Source: Nakamurella flavida
GTDB lineage: Bacteria; Actinomycetota; Actinomycetes; Mycobacteriales; Nakamurellaceae
Assembly: GCF_030811475.1 (NCBI RefSeq)
Contig: NZ_JAUSQV010000001.1
Span: 1,635,501-1,699,500, forward strand
Direction: 5' to 3'
DNA length: 64,000 nucleotides
The translations under genes were made by a program, and so were the position numbers. Below the pieces are notes generated by a model. That model was not told the DNA's origin. It did no database searches and worked only from the letters and a program-made list of their open reading frames with translations. Below, piece after piece: positions 63,681-64,000 of the stretch (position 1 is its first letter; every line of letters begins with the position of its first letter).

Positions 63681-64000
63681 CGCTGCCTGCCTTCTCGTGG
63701 AGGGCGGTCCCGGCCGGCACCGGCGGGCGCGTCGGGGTACGGCGGGGTGGGACGGGCACGACGAGATCCAGCGGCGGGACCGGATAGCGGCCGCCGGTGG
63801 GACCGACGACCGCCGGCGGCCGGTCGGATCCGCCCCGACCGTCCCGGTCCTCGTCCGGCCCGTCGGGATCGTCCGGGTCGTCGAGATCGACCTCGTCGAT
63901 CTCGTCGGTGTCGCGGTGGCGCTGCGGCCAGAGCAGGGCGATCAGCAGCACGACCACCACGGGACCGCCGACCCAGGCCATCGTCTCCACGGTGGTGAGG
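63667..64000 (-). CDS. nuoH: NADH-quinone oxidoreductase subunit H, C-terminal end (truncated)
   Basis: Only the last ~110 residues are inside the window: the final membrane helix ([20 protein letters not shown]) and a hydrophilic tail rich in Asp/Pro ([18 protein letters not shown], then [20 protein letters not shown]). The [14 protein letters not shown] ending is common in actinobacterial NuoH. The gene continues past 64000, where the proton/quinone part lies. It overlaps nuoI by about 14 bases. Confidence 0.8.
   Translation of the reverse strand, partial: LTTVETMAWVGGPVVVVLLIALLWPQRHRDTDEIDEVDLDDPDDPDGPDEDRDGRGGSDRPPAVVGPTGGRYPVPPLDLVVPVPPRRTPTRPPVPAGTALHEKAGSDVVS

Overview
This is a high-GC (about 70%) actinobacterial chromosome segment. 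The lineage signs are the order rpmG-hadA-hadB ... tRNA-Trp-secE-nusG-rplK-rplA, a SigL/RslA-type ECF sigma/anti-sigma pair, an F420-type luciferase-like oxidoreductase, zinc-type S14 and L33, and a menaquinone-type prenyl synthase next to the nuo genes. An environmental actinomycete of the Frankineae/Nakamurellales kind fits, but genus cannot be fixed from the sequence alone.

Layout. 1-2840: a truncated DctB/CitA-like sensor kinase divergent from a DctA-type C4-dicarboxylate symporter. 3004-22457, all on the minus strand: map, adk and secY (separate unit behind a terminator); the complete spc and S10 ribosomal protein clusters from rplO back to rpsJ; a DUF808 membrane protein; tuf, fusA, rpsG and rpsL. 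After about 1 kb without a convincing gene, 23462-29350 holds a polyol-uptake cassette: DeoR-family regulator, ABC solute-binding lipoprotein with a frameshift, two permeases and mannitol 2-dehydrogenase. 29490-32174: rslA, sigL and a four-helix membrane protein, divergent from an exported Rieske lipoprotein; both directions carry a TGAACC-N16/17-CGT promoter. 32308-45440, minus: rpoC, rpoB, rplL, rplJ, a lipoprotein, rplA, rplK and nusG, followed by secE and tRNA-Trp. 46542-49349: an aminotransferase, two MaoC dehydratase subunits, rpmG, tRNA-Met and tRNA-Thr. 49554-54052: a membrane GAF/GGDEF/EAL protein, tRNA-Tyr, YajQ and RarD. 54125-64000, minus: an F420-type oxidoreductase, a polyprenyl synthase, and nuoN, M, L, K, J, I and the tail of nuoH.

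Most of the window is core information processing: ribosome assembly, transcription, elongation factors, Sec export and complex I. The ribosomal superoperon is cut up by terminator-like hairpins and ends at map (infA, rpmJ, rpsM and rpoA do not follow). Accessory interest lies in the SigL locus, the broken polyol transporter, the EAL/YajQ neighbourhood and the leader regions. No CRISPR array, prophage, insertion sequence or rRNA gene was seen. I found no clear wholly new system; the best candidate for unexplored biology is the SigL/Rieske locus.
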